Source: Hyphomonas sp. (GTDB lineage Bacteria; Pseudomonadota; Alphaproteobacteria; Caulobacterales; Hyphomonadaceae). From it: DNA of 64,000 bases. Within the stretch, counting starts at the first letter, position 1. Every line of letters starts with the position of its first letter. This document shows positions 52,037 to 60,949 of this stretch, piece after piece. Under the pieces are notes generated by a model. It had not been told where the DNA came from and made no database searches. It saw only the letters and a program-made list of their open reading frames with translations. The position numbers were made by a program, and so were the translations under genes. The stretch is taken from positions 62,001 to 126,000 of the forward strand of contig NZ_PNMA01000007.1 in NCBI RefSeq assembly GCF_013823385.1, in the 5' to 3' direction.

Positions 52037-53314
52037 TTACTTGCCGGACTTGTAGACCTCGCCGCCCTTCATCACGAACTCGACGGCCTCAAGCACGCGG
52101 ATATCCTTCAGCGGGTCTTTGCTCACGGCAATCAGGTCCGCATATTTGCCCGGCTCCAGCGTGCCGATATCCTTTTCCATTTCCAGATGCTGTGAGGCAA
52201 CCACCGTCGCGGAGCGAATGGCTTCCTCTGGCGTAAAACCGGCCTCGACCATCAGGGCGAACTCCTTGGCATTGTCCCCATGGCGGGAGACGCCAGTATC
52301 GGTTCCAAACGCGATCGTCACGCCGCCCTCCCGCGCCCGGCGCAGCATGTCCAGCATCAGCGGACCGACCTGCGCAGCTTTCGCGCGTGAAGCAGCCGGC
52401 AGCCAGGGCTCATTCGTCCAGCCGGTCACCGTCGCGCCAGCAAGCACAGTTGGCACCAGTACCGCGCCGCTTTCCTTGAACAGCGCAATCGACTCGGCAT
52501 CCAGATAAGTGCCGTGCTCGATGGAATCGATGCCCGCGCGCAGAGCAGCGTCCACGCCGCTCTTGCCATGCGCATGCGCGGTCACCTTACGGCCCATGGA
52601 GTGGGCGGCATCCACGATGGCTTCAAGTTCGGCAACCGAAAACTGCCGCTCGAGGCCCGCCGCCGTATTCGAAAGCACCCCGCCCGTCGCCGCAATCTTG
52701 ATAAGGTCGGCCCCCTCCTTGATCAGCTGGCGCGTGGCGCGGCGGCAGTCATCGGCGCCGTTGCAGATGTTAGGACCGGTCAAGGCTGCCATGACTTCGG
52801 AAGAGTAACCATTGATGTCACCATGGCCCCCGGTAATGCCGACGCCGCTGCCCGACGCGCGCATACGCGGGCCTGGAACGGCGCCCCGTTTGATGGCGTC
52901 ACGCAGGCCAAAAATGGCATCACTGGAACCGCCGACATCCTGCACCGTGGTAAAACCCGCCTTTAGTGTGACCAGCGCAAAGGCAGCACCATCGAAAGCT
53001 GTATCGACGTCGGAATCCTCAAAGGCCTTGATACGGCTGTCGGGGCTGCGTTCACGCGTGATGTGCACATGGCTGTCGATCAGCCCCGGCAACACATAGG
53101 CCTCCCGCAGGTTGATCACCGTATAGTTCTTCGGTGTCGAATATCCGGCGGTGATCGATACGATGCGGCCATCCTCCACCAGGATGGTCTGCCGTGTCAG
53201 ATAGCCTTCGCCCGGCTTGGCGAGAACATGGCCTGCATGGATGACAGCATCCTCGGCGATGGCCGGGGCCGACAGGATGAGCGCTCCCAGCGCGGCAGCA
53301 ATCAGTTTTTTCAT
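52037..53314 (-). CDS. Secreted metal-dependent amidohydrolase, second paralogue
   Basis: 425 aa with signal peptide (MKKLIAAALGALILSAPAIAE). Metal and catalytic motifs match the gene at 17018-18328: GLIDSHVHIT, LIKIAATGGV (Lys), TAHAHGKSG, SIEHGTYL and FGTDTGVSRHG. Of the same amidohydrolase class as Caulobacter Xaa-Arg/Xaa-Pro dipeptidases. GGGAGGGATTACCC precedes the ATG at 53314. Differences in the substrate-facing loops suggest different specificity. Next to a hotdog-like protein on the same strand. Confidence 0.9.
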   Translation of the reverse strand: MKKLIAAALGALILSAPAIAEDAVIHAGHVLAKPGEGYLTRQTILVEDGRIVSITAGYSTPKNYTVINLREAYVLPGLIDSHVHITRERSPDSRIKAFEDSDVDTAFDGAAFALVTLKAGFTTVQDVGGSSDAIFGLRDAIKRGAVPGPRMRASGSGVGITGGHGDINGYSSEVMAALTGPNICNGADDCRRATRQLIKEGADLIKIAATGGVLSNTAAGLERQFSVAELEAIVDAAHSMGRKVTAHAHGKSGVDAALRAGIDSIEHGTYLDAESIALFKESGAVLVPTVLAGATVTGWTNEPWLPAASRAKAAQVGPLMLDMLRRAREGGVTIAFGTDTGVSRHGDNAKEFALMVEAGFTPEEAIRSATVVASQHLEMEKDIGTLEPGKYADLIAVSKDPLKDIRVLEAVEFVMKGGEVYKSGK

Positions 53315-53385
53315 GGGTAATCCCTCCCAGAGATATGGAAGACACGGTAGCGCGCCCCGCGCCGCTGGCAATCGCCCAGCGCGTC

Positions 53386-54294
53386 TCAGGCGAGCCGTTC
53401 CTTGGGATATCCGGGATAGCTCGCCTTCATCACGCCGTGGTTCAGCAGCATCTCGGCCACCTGCTTCTGCCCTGAGGCATCAAGGATGCGCGTGCGGATC
53501 CAGTAATTCTCAACCCGCCGCGATTCGGAAAGCGCCACGACCTCACGCCGCAACACATACTCTTCGTCAACAAAGAGAGGCCCCTCAATCATCCGGATCT
53601 CCAGATCGGCGAAGAGCCCGATGCTGGGATGCTTGACCGGAAAGCGTGCGGTGTTCGCCGAATAATTCGCCAGCACACTGACCATCTCAAGCGGCACAAC
53701 CGGCCGCCCCCAGGGCGAAGCCGCAGCATCCGAATACATCGGATCATTCTCGGTGATCACCGCCAGCTTCTCAGCCAGCGAGAAGGGGTAAAGATCACCC
53801 ATATTCTGGTTGGGCCCCATCCGCACACGTTCTTCGGCTGCGCCCGTCATGCCGACCTTCATGTCCGCCAGGATGACCAGATCATTTGCCGGGCGCAGCG
53901 TCTTCATCCGCGCCTCCAGCAGTGTCTCGGCATGATCCGGGCCCAGCGTGGCGCTCGCCTCCAGCACGGGCGTGCCGTCTTCCTTGAAGGCGCGCGCGGC
54001 TGTGCGCGTGGCGCCGGATGCGGACTGATCGATCTCGGCACGGACTTTCTCGCCGTCGAACACCATGTTGAGGAAATGGCAGGAGAAACAGCCCCGCTCG
54101 AACCAGGCTTTGCCCCAGACACCCGCCAGCAGCGGGACGAATTGCTGGAAATGCGTTGGCCCCTCAATCGGGCCCGCCTTGATGCCAAGGCGCGCGGCCT
54201 CTGCGTCATCATGCAGGGATTTATGGCCGCCATATTTCTGTTCGGTAAGCATATTGACGGGGCTGCGCAGGGGGCCTCTGAGAATTTCGGTCAT
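53386..54294 (-). CDS. Hypothetical protein, probable hotdog fold (MaoC/thioesterase-like)
   Basis: 302 aa without signal peptide or membrane helices. The segment DAEAARLGIKAGPIEGPTHFQQFVPLL resembles the catalytic-turn region of MaoC-type hydratases (substrate enters near the Gly-Pro-Thr-His). A second half begins about GRPVVPLEMVSVLANYSANTA, suggesting two hotdog repeats. No close named family recognised. AAAGGGAGATGTT supports the ATG at 54294. Followed on the same strand by the amidohydrolase gene and preceded by the MFS gene; probably acts on CoA thioesters. Confidence 0.55.
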   Translation of the reverse strand: MTEILRGPLRSPVNMLTEQKYGGHKSLHDDAEAARLGIKAGPIEGPTHFQQFVPLLAGVWGKAWFERGCFSCHFLNMVFDGEKVRAEIDQSASGATRTAARAFKEDGTPVLEASATLGPDHAETLLEARMKTLRPANDLVILADMKVGMTGAAEERVRMGPNQNMGDLYPFSLAEKLAVITENDPMYSDAAASPWGRPVVPLEMVSVLANYSANTARFPVKHPSIGLFADLEIRMIEGPLFVDEEYVLRREVVALSESRRVENYWIRTRILDASGQKQVAEMLLNHGVMKASYPGYPKERLA

Positions 54295-54339
54295 AACATC
54301 TCCCTTTTTCGGCGATCCTGCCATGTTCGCGCTGCGGGG

Positions 54340-55569
54340 TCACGCCCTGTGGCGGCCCACGAGGCGCATGCTGAGGAAAGACAGCCCCACCAGCAGCGCC
54401 GACAGGACCAGCGCCAGCCGCGTCGTCCCGTCCCATCCGGCCTGCTCATACACGAAAGTCGCGCCCCAGCTGGCAAGCCCGCCGCCAATGAACATCAACA
54501 CGATATAAGCCGTCATCAACCGGGTCCGCACGCCAGGCGGCTGGCTGAGGAAGGTCATCCGGCCGGTCACATCGATCAGCGGACCAACCACATTCATCAG
54601 TGTCAGCGGAATGATCAGCAGCCAGAGGCTGTGCCCGAACACGCCCAGCAGGCAGACACCGGCAAACTGCACCAGAGAAATCAGGAAGCGCGCCTTCCGG
54701 GCGCCGATCCGGTCTGCCCAGGCGCCCAGCGGCGCGGTGGTCATCAGGTTGAGCAGGGCCAGCGCCGCCAGATAGCCCACCGTGTCGGTGCCATAGCCCA
54801 TCTCGGGGCTGGTGAGGTGCAGCCCCAGCGTCAGCCACACTGACAGGAAAATACCAAAGCCGAGCCCCTGGATAATTCCGGAGAGGACCACTTCCGGATG
54901 GCGCCGCACAATCGGGATCACCGAGAGGACAAGGCTGAAGTAATTCTCCGCCGGCCCTTCGGCGGCAGATTTCTCCCGCCCCTCCATGATCCGTGGAAGG
55001 AGCAGGGTGATCGCCAGCATCACGCCCGCCGCGATATAATAGACCGTCCGCCAGCCCATATGCTCGCCCACCCATCCGGCGCCCACACGGGCCAGCAGGA
55101 TGCCGGCAATCACGCCGGTCGTCAGCGTCGCCGTCACCCGGCCCAGCCGCTGGGGCTCCACGCGTTTGGACGCGTAGGCCGGCAGCAGATAAGGCGTGAT
55201 CGTCGAAAAGCCGAGGAAGATCGACCCGGCCACGAACAGCCAGAAGTTTCCGGCAAAGGCCATCAATATCAGCCCAAGGAACTGTCCGGCAGCAAAGACG
55301 GTCGCCAGCTGCCGGTTGCTGAAACGGTCGCCCAACGGCAGCAGCACGAAAATGCCGATCGCCAGCGCAATCTGGTTCAGCGCCGGCACCAGCCCGATCG
55401 CAGAAGGTGAGACGCCGAAATCCTTCGCCACCAGCGCGATGATCGGGTGGATGTAATAGGCATTTGCCGTCACCACGGCGCTTGCCAGCGCCAGCAGAAA
55501 CAGGTCGCGGCGCGTCAGCAGCCGCCGGCCACCTTCAGGGCCCGGCGGACTGGAAGGCGCTGCGCTCAC
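54340..55569 (-). CDS. MFS transporter (DHA-like)
   Basis: 409-aa, 12-helix major facilitator with the motif GDRFSNRQLATVFAAGQ between helices 2 and 3 (the A-motif) and GAWADRIGARKARF in the second half. Starts with GTG, which overlaps the TGA of the upstream phosphotransferase gene (GTGA). Substrate unknown; likely import or efflux of the compound handled by the neighbouring hotdog-like and kinase proteins. Confidence 0.87.
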   Translation of the reverse strand: MSAAPSSPPGPEGGRRLLTRRDLFLLALASAVVTANAYYIHPIIALVAKDFGVSPSAIGLVPALNQIALAIGIFVLLPLGDRFSNRQLATVFAAGQFLGLILMAFAGNFWLFVAGSIFLGFSTITPYLLPAYASKRVEPQRLGRVTATLTTGVIAGILLARVGAGWVGEHMGWRTVYYIAAGVMLAITLLLPRIMEGREKSAAEGPAENYFSLVLSVIPIVRRHPEVVLSGIIQGLGFGIFLSVWLTLGLHLTSPEMGYGTDTVGYLAALALLNLMTTAPLGAWADRIGARKARFLISLVQFAGVCLLGVFGHSLWLLIIPLTLMNVVGPLIDVTGRMTFLSQPPGVRTRLMTAYIVLMFIGGGLASWGATFVYEQAGWDGTTRLALVLSALLVGLSFLSMRLVGRHRA

Positions 55570-56654
55570 CCCGGCATGCCGGCGCGGCGGGCATACTCAT
55601 AGGCGAACCGGGCCAGCGGAACGACGCGGGCGGCGTTCGATTCTGCATTGGCGCTGTTGGCAGTGCCGTCCCGCACGCGGCCGATGATCCCCTGAAGGAT
55701 GCCGGCCAGGCGGAAGGCGTTGTAGGAGAAGTAATAGTCAAGTTCCGGCAGGCCCTTGCGGCCGGTATGCTCGCAATAGAGCCCGACATATTCTTCCATA
55801 GTCGGGATGCCCCAGGCCTTCAGGTCCGGGATCGCCATGATCGATCCGCGCGCCGAATCGCCCGGCGGCATCACCCAGTTCATCAGGTGATAGGAAAAGT
55901 CCGCAATCGGATCACCCAGCGTCGAAAGCTCCCAGTCGAGCACCGCGATCACCTTCGGTTCGGTGGGATGCAGGATCATATTGTCGAGCCGGTAGTCGCC
56001 ATGGACAATCGTCGTCGTGTCGCCCGGCGGGATATTCCCCGGCAGCCATTCGATCAGCCTTTCCATTTCCGGAATGTGGATCGTCTCGGAAGCCTTATAC
56101 TGCTTCGTCCAGCGGTGGATCTGGCGGGCCACATAGTCGCCCTCCTTACCGAAACCTTCCAGGCCCGCTTTCTTCCAGTCCACATTGTGCAGGTCGGCGA
56201 AGGTCTTCACCTTCGCTTCATAGATCGCGCGGCGCTCGGCCGGTTCGTACTCTGGCAGCGTGCCATCCCAGAGGATGCGTCCCTCGACACAGTCCATCAC
56301 ATAGAAAATCGTACCGGTAACGCTCTCATCGAGGCAGAGGCCATAGGGGCGAGCCACCGGATAGCCGAGCGGGTAAAGCGCGTTGATGATCGTGAACTCC
56401 CGGTCCACGGCATGCGCGCTCGGCAGCAGCTTGCCCGGCGGCTTGCGGCGCATCACATATTTCTTCTTGGGCGTGATCAGCTGATAGGTCGGGTTAGACT
56501 GGCCGCCCTTGAACTGGCGCACCACCAGCGGGCCTTCATAGCCCTCGACATTCGCCTCCATCCAGGCCGCGAGCTTGGTCTCGTCGAACCGATGAGACTC
56601 CGCCACTTCCTTGGTGCCGGAATAAAGGTCTTGTGCCGTATCGCCCTCAGCCAT
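55566..56654 (-). CDS. APH-fold phosphotransferase (ACAD10-like family)
   Basis: 362-aa kinase-fold protein. ATP loop around KGGQSNPTYQLITPKKKYVMRRKP, catalytic loop IVHGDYRLDNMILHP with the Asp, and metal-binding Asp in AVLDWELSTLGDP. Such proteins, common next to acyl-CoA dehydrogenases, are thought to phosphorylate hydroxyacyl or hydroxy-acid substrates during catabolism. Overlaps the next gene by GTGA. Divergent from the L,D-transpeptidase-like gene. Confidence 0.9.
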   Translation of the reverse strand: MAEGDTAQDLYSGTKEVAESHRFDETKLAAWMEANVEGYEGPLVVRQFKGGQSNPTYQLITPKKKYVMRRKPPGKLLPSAHAVDREFTIINALYPLGYPVARPYGLCLDESVTGTIFYVMDCVEGRILWDGTLPEYEPAERRAIYEAKVKTFADLHNVDWKKAGLEGFGKEGDYVARQIHRWTKQYKASETIHIPEMERLIEWLPGNIPPGDTTTIVHGDYRLDNMILHPTEPKVIAVLDWELSTLGDPIADFSYHLMNWVMPPGDSARGSIMAIPDLKAWGIPTMEEYVGLYCEHTGRKGLPELDYYFSYNAFRLAGILQGIIGRVRDGTANSANAESNAARVVPLARFAYEYARRAGMPG

Positions 56655-56767
56655 TTCTCGTCTCTCTCAATTCTGCCGGAATTCTGGTATTACCATACTG
56701 GCCCAGCCCCATACGCCAAGACCTGCCGCGACGTCTACGCGGCCTCTCAAACCCGGAGACACCGGCC

Positions 56768-57358
56768 GTGAAACGCCTCTTCGCCCTGATCCTGTTCGGT
56801 TTTTCCCTGATGCCGGGTCAGGCCCAGGCGGGGGAAATCGATCCTGGCCGCATGATCCGGCCGGAATTGCTCTCTGCCGCGCTCACTGCTTTCAAATCCG
56901 CCGGCCCAGAGGCCCAGGCGGCTGGCCGGGTCGTGGTGGTGGATTATTCCAAACACTCGGGCGAAGAGCGCCTCTTTGTGGCAAATCTCGAGACCGGCGA
57001 CATTACCGCTTTCAGGGTCTCCCATGGCCTCGGCTCAGACCCCGACCATGACGGTTATCTCGACAGCTTTTCCAGCGTCCCCAATTCCCAGGCGAGCCCG
57101 CAGGGCACTTTCAAGATCGCAGAGGAATACCGCGGAAAGCATGGCCGCTCGATACGGCTCGACGGTCTGGAAGACACCAACAGAACCGCGCGGGACCGTG
57201 CCATCGTCATCCATGCCGCCGACTATGCTGAGCCTGAACACCTCTCCCGCTTCGGCAAACTTGGCCGCTCGAATGGCTGCATCGTCTTTTCCAAGGCAGA
57301 CCTTGCCCGCTTCCTTGAGGAAGTTCCCAAGGGCACACTGCTGTTTGTGGGGAAATGA
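56768..57358 (+). CDS. Murein L,D-transpeptidase catalytic-domain protein (YkuD-like)
   Basis: 196 aa with a signal peptide (cleavage near AQAGE). The catalytic region IVIHAADYAEPEHL...GRSNGCIVF has the His and Cys171 of the L,D-transpeptidase superfamily. This subgroup is short and lacks LysM or other anchoring domains. Acts in the periplasm on peptidoglycan stems or on outer-membrane protein attachment. Start is GTG at 56768, supported by GGAGAC upstream and by the signal peptide. Confidence 0.87.
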   Translation: MKRLFALILFGFSLMPGQAQAGEIDPGRMIRPELLSAALTAFKSAGPEAQAAGRVVVVDYSKHSGEERLFVANLETGDITAFRVSHGLGSDPDHDGYLDSFSSVPNSQASPQGTFKIAEEYRGKHGRSIRLDGLEDTNRTARDRAIVIHAADYAEPEHLSRFGKLGRSNGCIVFSKADLARFLEEVPKGTLLFVGK

Positions 57359-57414
57359 CCGCTGCGGCCTATGCCTCTTGATTCCTGCCGTGCCGGAAGG
57401 CTAAACCGCCGCCC

Positions 57415-57666
57415 ATGACCGATACACCTCCCGACCGTCTCTCCATCTATCCCAACAGCCCGTACTACAACTATGACGTGCTGGTGCGCGGCATTGGCGT
57501 GCGCTTTCGCGGCGAAGAGAAAACCACCGTTGAGGAGTATTGCATCTCCGAGGGCTGGATAAAGGTCTCCGCCGGCAAAGCCGTGGACCGCAAGGGCCGC
57601 CCGATGCAGCTGACCCTGAAGGGGCCAGTTGAGGTCTGGTTCAAGGACGACGCGCCGCAGGCTTAA
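57415..57666 (+). CDS. DUF3297 family protein
   Basis: 83-aa small protein matching DUF3297 over its whole length (PPDRLSIYPNSPYYN, IGVRFRGEEKTTVEEYCISEGWIKV, where Tyr/Trp and a single Cys recur). Cytosolic; function unknown in the family. Its last four bases overlap the end of the convergent TetR gene (57663-57666). Confidence 0.9.
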   Translation: MTDTPPDRLSIYPNSPYYNYDVLVRGIGVRFRGEEKTTVEEYCISEGWIKVSAGKAVDRKGRPMQLTLKGPVEVWFKDDAPQA

Positions 57667-58319
57667 GCCTTCTCCGGCCCAAGCATTTCCTCGCAATGCG
57701 CCGCGTGCTGCGCGCGGATCTGTTCCAGCGCGCGGTGGATCATCGCCCGCCCCTTGTCATACATCAGCTCCAGCGTGATGCCCCGCAGTGTCAGGATCAG
57801 AACGCGGGCATGCACCATGCCGGCTTCCACATCCTTCACTCCGGCCGCCAGCGCCGTCGCCCGGGTGTCCTGATCGATCTCTGCTTCCACCCGCATGCCG
57901 ATGGGCCGCAGCGCGTCTCTCAGCGCAGCGTCCCAGCGCGACGCAAGCAATGCCTCGGTCACTGCTGCGCTCTCGGGAATATTCTGGGTTTCCCAGAAAA
58001 GATCGCACATTGCCCGGTAGCGGGCGGCCGGATCGGGGATCTGCCGCATCAGCCCCCGCGTGTGCGCCATCATCTGGTCCATTGCCGCTTCAACCGCGCC
58101 GGTGATCAGCGCGATCCGCGTGGGGAACTGGTGCAGCACCGATCCCCGGCTGACGCCCGCCCGCTCCATCACCGTTTCAATCGACGTGGCCGCATAGCCG
58201 CGTTCGCACAGGCATTCGATCGCCGCATTGATCAGCTGACGGCGCGTTTCCTCGCCGCGGCGCGTTCGCCGGGGGCGCGCGGCCAGCGTGTGCGGAGGAT
58301 GATCGCTCCTGTTCTCCAT
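57663..58319 (-). CDS. TetR-family transcriptional regulator
   Basis: 218 aa. The N-terminal helix-turn-helix ETRRQLINAAIECLCERGYAATSIETVMERAGVSRGSVLHQFPTR is classical (motif quoted by its ends: ETRRQLINAA to SVLHQFPTR). The C-terminal ligand domain is unique. The ATG at 58319 (MENRSDHPP) is preferred to one at 58400, because the latter would put the operator 58372-58387 inside the gene. Divergent from the cupin-SDR-ADH cluster, which it very likely represses. Confidence 0.9.
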   Translation of the reverse strand: MENRSDHPPHTLAARPRRTRRGEETRRQLINAAIECLCERGYAATSIETVMERAGVSRGSVLHQFPTRIALITGAVEAAMDQMMAHTRGLMRQIPDPAARYRAMCDLFWETQNIPESAAVTEALLASRWDAALRDALRPIGMRVEAEIDQDTRATALAAGVKDVEAGMVHARVLILTLRGITLELMYDKGRAMIHRALEQIRAQHAAHCEEMLGPEKA

Positions 58320-58371
58320 ACCCGACACAATAAAGCTCCCCGCTCCTGATCCTGGTGATCCTGGCTCAAAA

Positions 58372-58387
58372 TAGTCAGAATTGACTA
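58372..58387. promoter_or_regulatory. TetR operator, perfect inverted repeat
   Basis: TAGTCA-GAAT-TGACTA: two perfect 6-bp arms around 4 bp, 53 bp before the regulator's ATG and about 105 bp before the cupin gene. Placed to control both divergent promoters. Confidence 0.8.
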
Positions 58388-58491
58388 CTTTTCCAACCAT
58401 GATACTAATTCTCCAACTTGCCGCGTTGCCGGGCGCGGCGCCAGAGGCTTTTCGAAGCTTACCAAGAAAACAGCCGGCCAGGGAGGAACAC

Positions 58492-59028
58492 ATGACCGCA
58501 ACTGCCGCTACGGAACCGTCTGCCAATACGGGCGCCGGGATGGAAATCTTCCGCTTTGCCACGGCCCCCACGCTCGACGAGACCGGCCATATGGAAGTGG
58601 CCGATCTCAATGAAGAGATGCAGGCCGGTATCGGCGGCGCGCTGGAAGCGGGCTTTGCCGAGGGCAATGTGGTGAAAACCCTTTTCTCCCGCCCCGGCTT
58701 CAGCCTCACCTATGCCTGGTTCAAGAGCGGCTTTCCGCTCCCTCTGCATACGCACAATGCGGACTGCCTCTACTATATTGTCGCCGGCACGCTGCAGCTC
58801 GGCACAGAAACCCTCGGCGCAGGCGATGGCTTCTTCATCGGCTCGAACAAGGCCTATCGCTACACCCCCGGCCCGGAAGGCGTCGAGGTGCTGGAGTTCC
58901 GCAGCGAAGAGAATTTCGACATCAAGTTCCTGGCCAAGACGCTGCCTGCCTGGGCGAAGATCACAGATGTGATCAAGGAGCGCCGCCCGGCCTGGGCTAA
59001 CGAAACCCCGCCCAGCAGCGCGCGATAA
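58492..59028 (+). CDS. Cupin-domain protein
   Basis: 178 aa. Single cupin: FPLPLHTHNADCLYYIVAGTLQLG supplies the HxH...pattern, with the second motif GDGFFIGSNKAYRYTPGPEG lacking the usual His but having other polar residues; metal binding is probable, not certain. GGGAGGAACAC precedes the ATG. First gene of the three-gene cluster opposite the TetR gene. Function unknown: possible isomerase, dioxygenase or regulator. Confidence 0.82.
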   Translation: MTATAATEPSANTGAGMEIFRFATAPTLDETGHMEVADLNEEMQAGIGGALEAGFAEGNVVKTLFSRPGFSLTYAWFKSGFPLPLHTHNADCLYYIVAGTLQLGTETLGAGDGFFIGSNKAYRYTPGPEGVEVLEFRSEENFDIKFLAKTLPAWAKITDVIKERRPAWANETPPSSAR

Positions 59029-59039
59029 GCGAGCCTGTC

Positions 59040-59828
59040 ATGACCCGGAAAAGATTCGAGAATAAAGTCGCCGTCATCACCGGCGCCGCCTCCGGCATTG
59101 GCGCGGCCACCGCGCGTCTGCTTGCCCGCGAAGGCGCCCATGTCGTGCTGGCAGACCTCAATGATGGTGGGGGAAAATCCATCGCCGCAGATCTTGGCCC
59201 CAATGCCATGGCCGTGAAATGCGATGTGTCTATCGCCGCCGATGTCGAGACGCTGATCAAGGCGGCTGTGGAGCGCCATGGCCGCATCGATATCCTCTTC
59301 AATAATGCCGGCATCGGCAGCTTCGGCACCAGCGTGGAAATTCAGCCTGCGGAGTGGGAGCGCGTTATCGCAATTGATCTGCACAGCGTCTACTATGCCT
59401 GCCATTTCGCTATCCCGCACATGCCGCGTGGCAGCGCCATCGTGAACACCGCGTCGATCTCCGGTCTGGGCGGAGACTATCGCTTTGCCGCCTATAACGC
59501 CGCCAAGGGCGCCGTAGTAAACTACACCCGCGCCCTGGCAGTTGACCATGCCCGCGACGGCATCCGCGTCAACGCGCTCTGCCCGGGCCTCGTCGAAACA
59601 CCGATCACGGCCGGCGTGCAGCAGCTGCCCGGCCTGCGCGAAGAGTGGCTGCAACGCATTCCGATGGAGCGGGCCGCGCAGCCTGAAGAAATGGCCAATG
59701 TCGTGGCCTTCCTCGCCTCGGATGACGCCTCCTATGTGACCGGCACAATCATGGTCGCCGATGGCGGACGCACGGCGCATACTGGCCAGCCCGAAGTTGC
59801 CCGCTTCGCCCTGCCACCAGAAAACTGA
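59040..59828 (+). CDS. SDR family oxidoreductase in the cupin cluster
   Basis: 262-aa short-chain dehydrogenase. Rossmann motif TGAASGIGAAT, NNAGIG at about residue 86, catalytic Ser in NTASISG, and Tyr/Lys in YNAAKGAV. C-terminal YVTGTIMVADGG is typical. It is 11 bp after the cupin gene and 28 bp before the alcohol dehydrogenase gene, hence operonic. Substrate unknown. Confidence 0.92.
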   Translation: MTRKRFENKVAVITGAASGIGAATARLLAREGAHVVLADLNDGGGKSIAADLGPNAMAVKCDVSIAADVETLIKAAVERHGRIDILFNNAGIGSFGTSVEIQPAEWERVIAIDLHSVYYACHFAIPHMPRGSAIVNTASISGLGGDYRFAAYNAAKGAVVNYTRALAVDHARDGIRVNALCPGLVETPITAGVQQLPGLREEWLQRIPMERAAQPEEMANVVAFLASDDASYVTGTIMVADGGRTAHTGQPEVARFALPPEN

Positions 59829-59856
59829 ACGCCTTCCGGAAATCAGGATACACACC

Positions 59857-60918
59857 ATGCGCGCCGCCGTTCTTCAGGGCAAATCCATCAGCATACGCCA
59901 GATGCCGGATCCCTCGCCCGCCTCTGGTCAACTCCTCGTCCGGCCGATCTTCACCGGCATCTGCGGCAGTGATCTCAGCGCGCGCAAGCAGATGGCGGCG
60001 ATGGCCGCTACGCTGCCACCGGAAGCACAGTCCCAGATGCCCGCAATCATTCCGGGGCACGAGTTTTCTGCCGAGGTCGTCGGCATTGCGCCGGGCACCG
60101 ACACGCAGATCAGAACCGGTGACATCATCACCGGCCTGCCCTTTACCCACACGCATGAAGGCCCCCAAACCATCGGCCTCTCGCCCGGCCATGGCGGCGG
60201 CTTGGCGGAGCTTTCCTGCATTGATGCCTGCCGCAGCTTCCGTATTCCCGAGGGCGTGCCGCATGATCTGGCCGCGTTGACTGAGCCGCTTTCGGTTGGT
60301 CTGCATGCGGCCAATCTCGCCAGCCGCAACCGCGCGCCGAATGTCGTCATCGGTTGCGGCCCGGTTGGCCTCGCCGTCATCCTCTCCCTCAGCCTGCAGG
60401 GGAGAGGGCCGATCCTGGCGGCAGACTTTTCGGCAGAACGCCGCCGCGCCGCCAGCGCGCTGGGCGCTGACATTGTAATCGATCCCGCAAGCGCATCTGC
60501 CTTTGATCATTGGAGCGATCTCAGCCTCACGCCCCATCCGATGTCGCCTCTGCTGGAGCGGGATTTCCGCGGCCTGCCACCGGGCGCCAACATCTTCGAA
60601 TGCACCGGCGCGCCGGGCATGATCGATCAGGTGATCAAGGGCGCCCCGCCGCACAGCCATATCATCGTGGCCGGCGTCTGCCCGCACGAGGAAAAGCTCA
60701 CCCCGCTCGACGGTATCCTCCGGGAACTGACGCTCGAATTCAGCTTCGCCTACCGCCCGGAAGAGTTTGCCGCGGCGCTTGCCATGATCCAGGCCCATCC
60801 GGACAAGGCCGCCCGCCTGATCACCAGCCGCCAGCCGCTCGCCAACACCGAAGCCGCCTTCGACAGCCTCGCGAAAAGCCCGAGCGAGATCAAGATCCTG
60901 ATCGACCCCAATTCCTGA
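59857..60918 (+). CDS. Zinc-type medium-chain alcohol dehydrogenase family protein
   Basis: 353 aa. Catalytic zinc ligands are suggested by the Cys in TGICGSDLS and the His-Glu in IPGHEFSAEV. The four-Cys structural zinc loop is absent. The NAD(P) site is VVIGCGPVGLAVILSL. The ATG at 59857 (MRAAVLQGK) is preferred by the family start. Third gene of the TetR-controlled cluster; it may oxidise an alcohol or reduce a ketone produced by the SDR. Confidence 0.9.
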   Translation: MRAAVLQGKSISIRQMPDPSPASGQLLVRPIFTGICGSDLSARKQMAAMAATLPPEAQSQMPAIIPGHEFSAEVVGIAPGTDTQIRTGDIITGLPFTHTHEGPQTIGLSPGHGGGLAELSCIDACRSFRIPEGVPHDLAALTEPLSVGLHAANLASRNRAPNVVIGCGPVGLAVILSLSLQGRGPILAADFSAERRRAASALGADIVIDPASASAFDHWSDLSLTPHPMSPLLERDFRGLPPGANIFECTGAPGMIDQVIKGAPPHSHIIVAGVCPHEEKLTPLDGILRELTLEFSFAYRPEEFAAALAMIQAHPDKAARLITSRQPLANTEAAFDSLAKSPSEIKILIDPNS

Positions 60919-60949
60919 GTTAAAATCTGTTCCAGACAGGGTATTTGTT

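Noticed and set aside
53629-54843. Antisense frame over the hotdog-like and MFS genes
   Set aside because: Typical GC-rich shadow with His/Arg/Gln runs.
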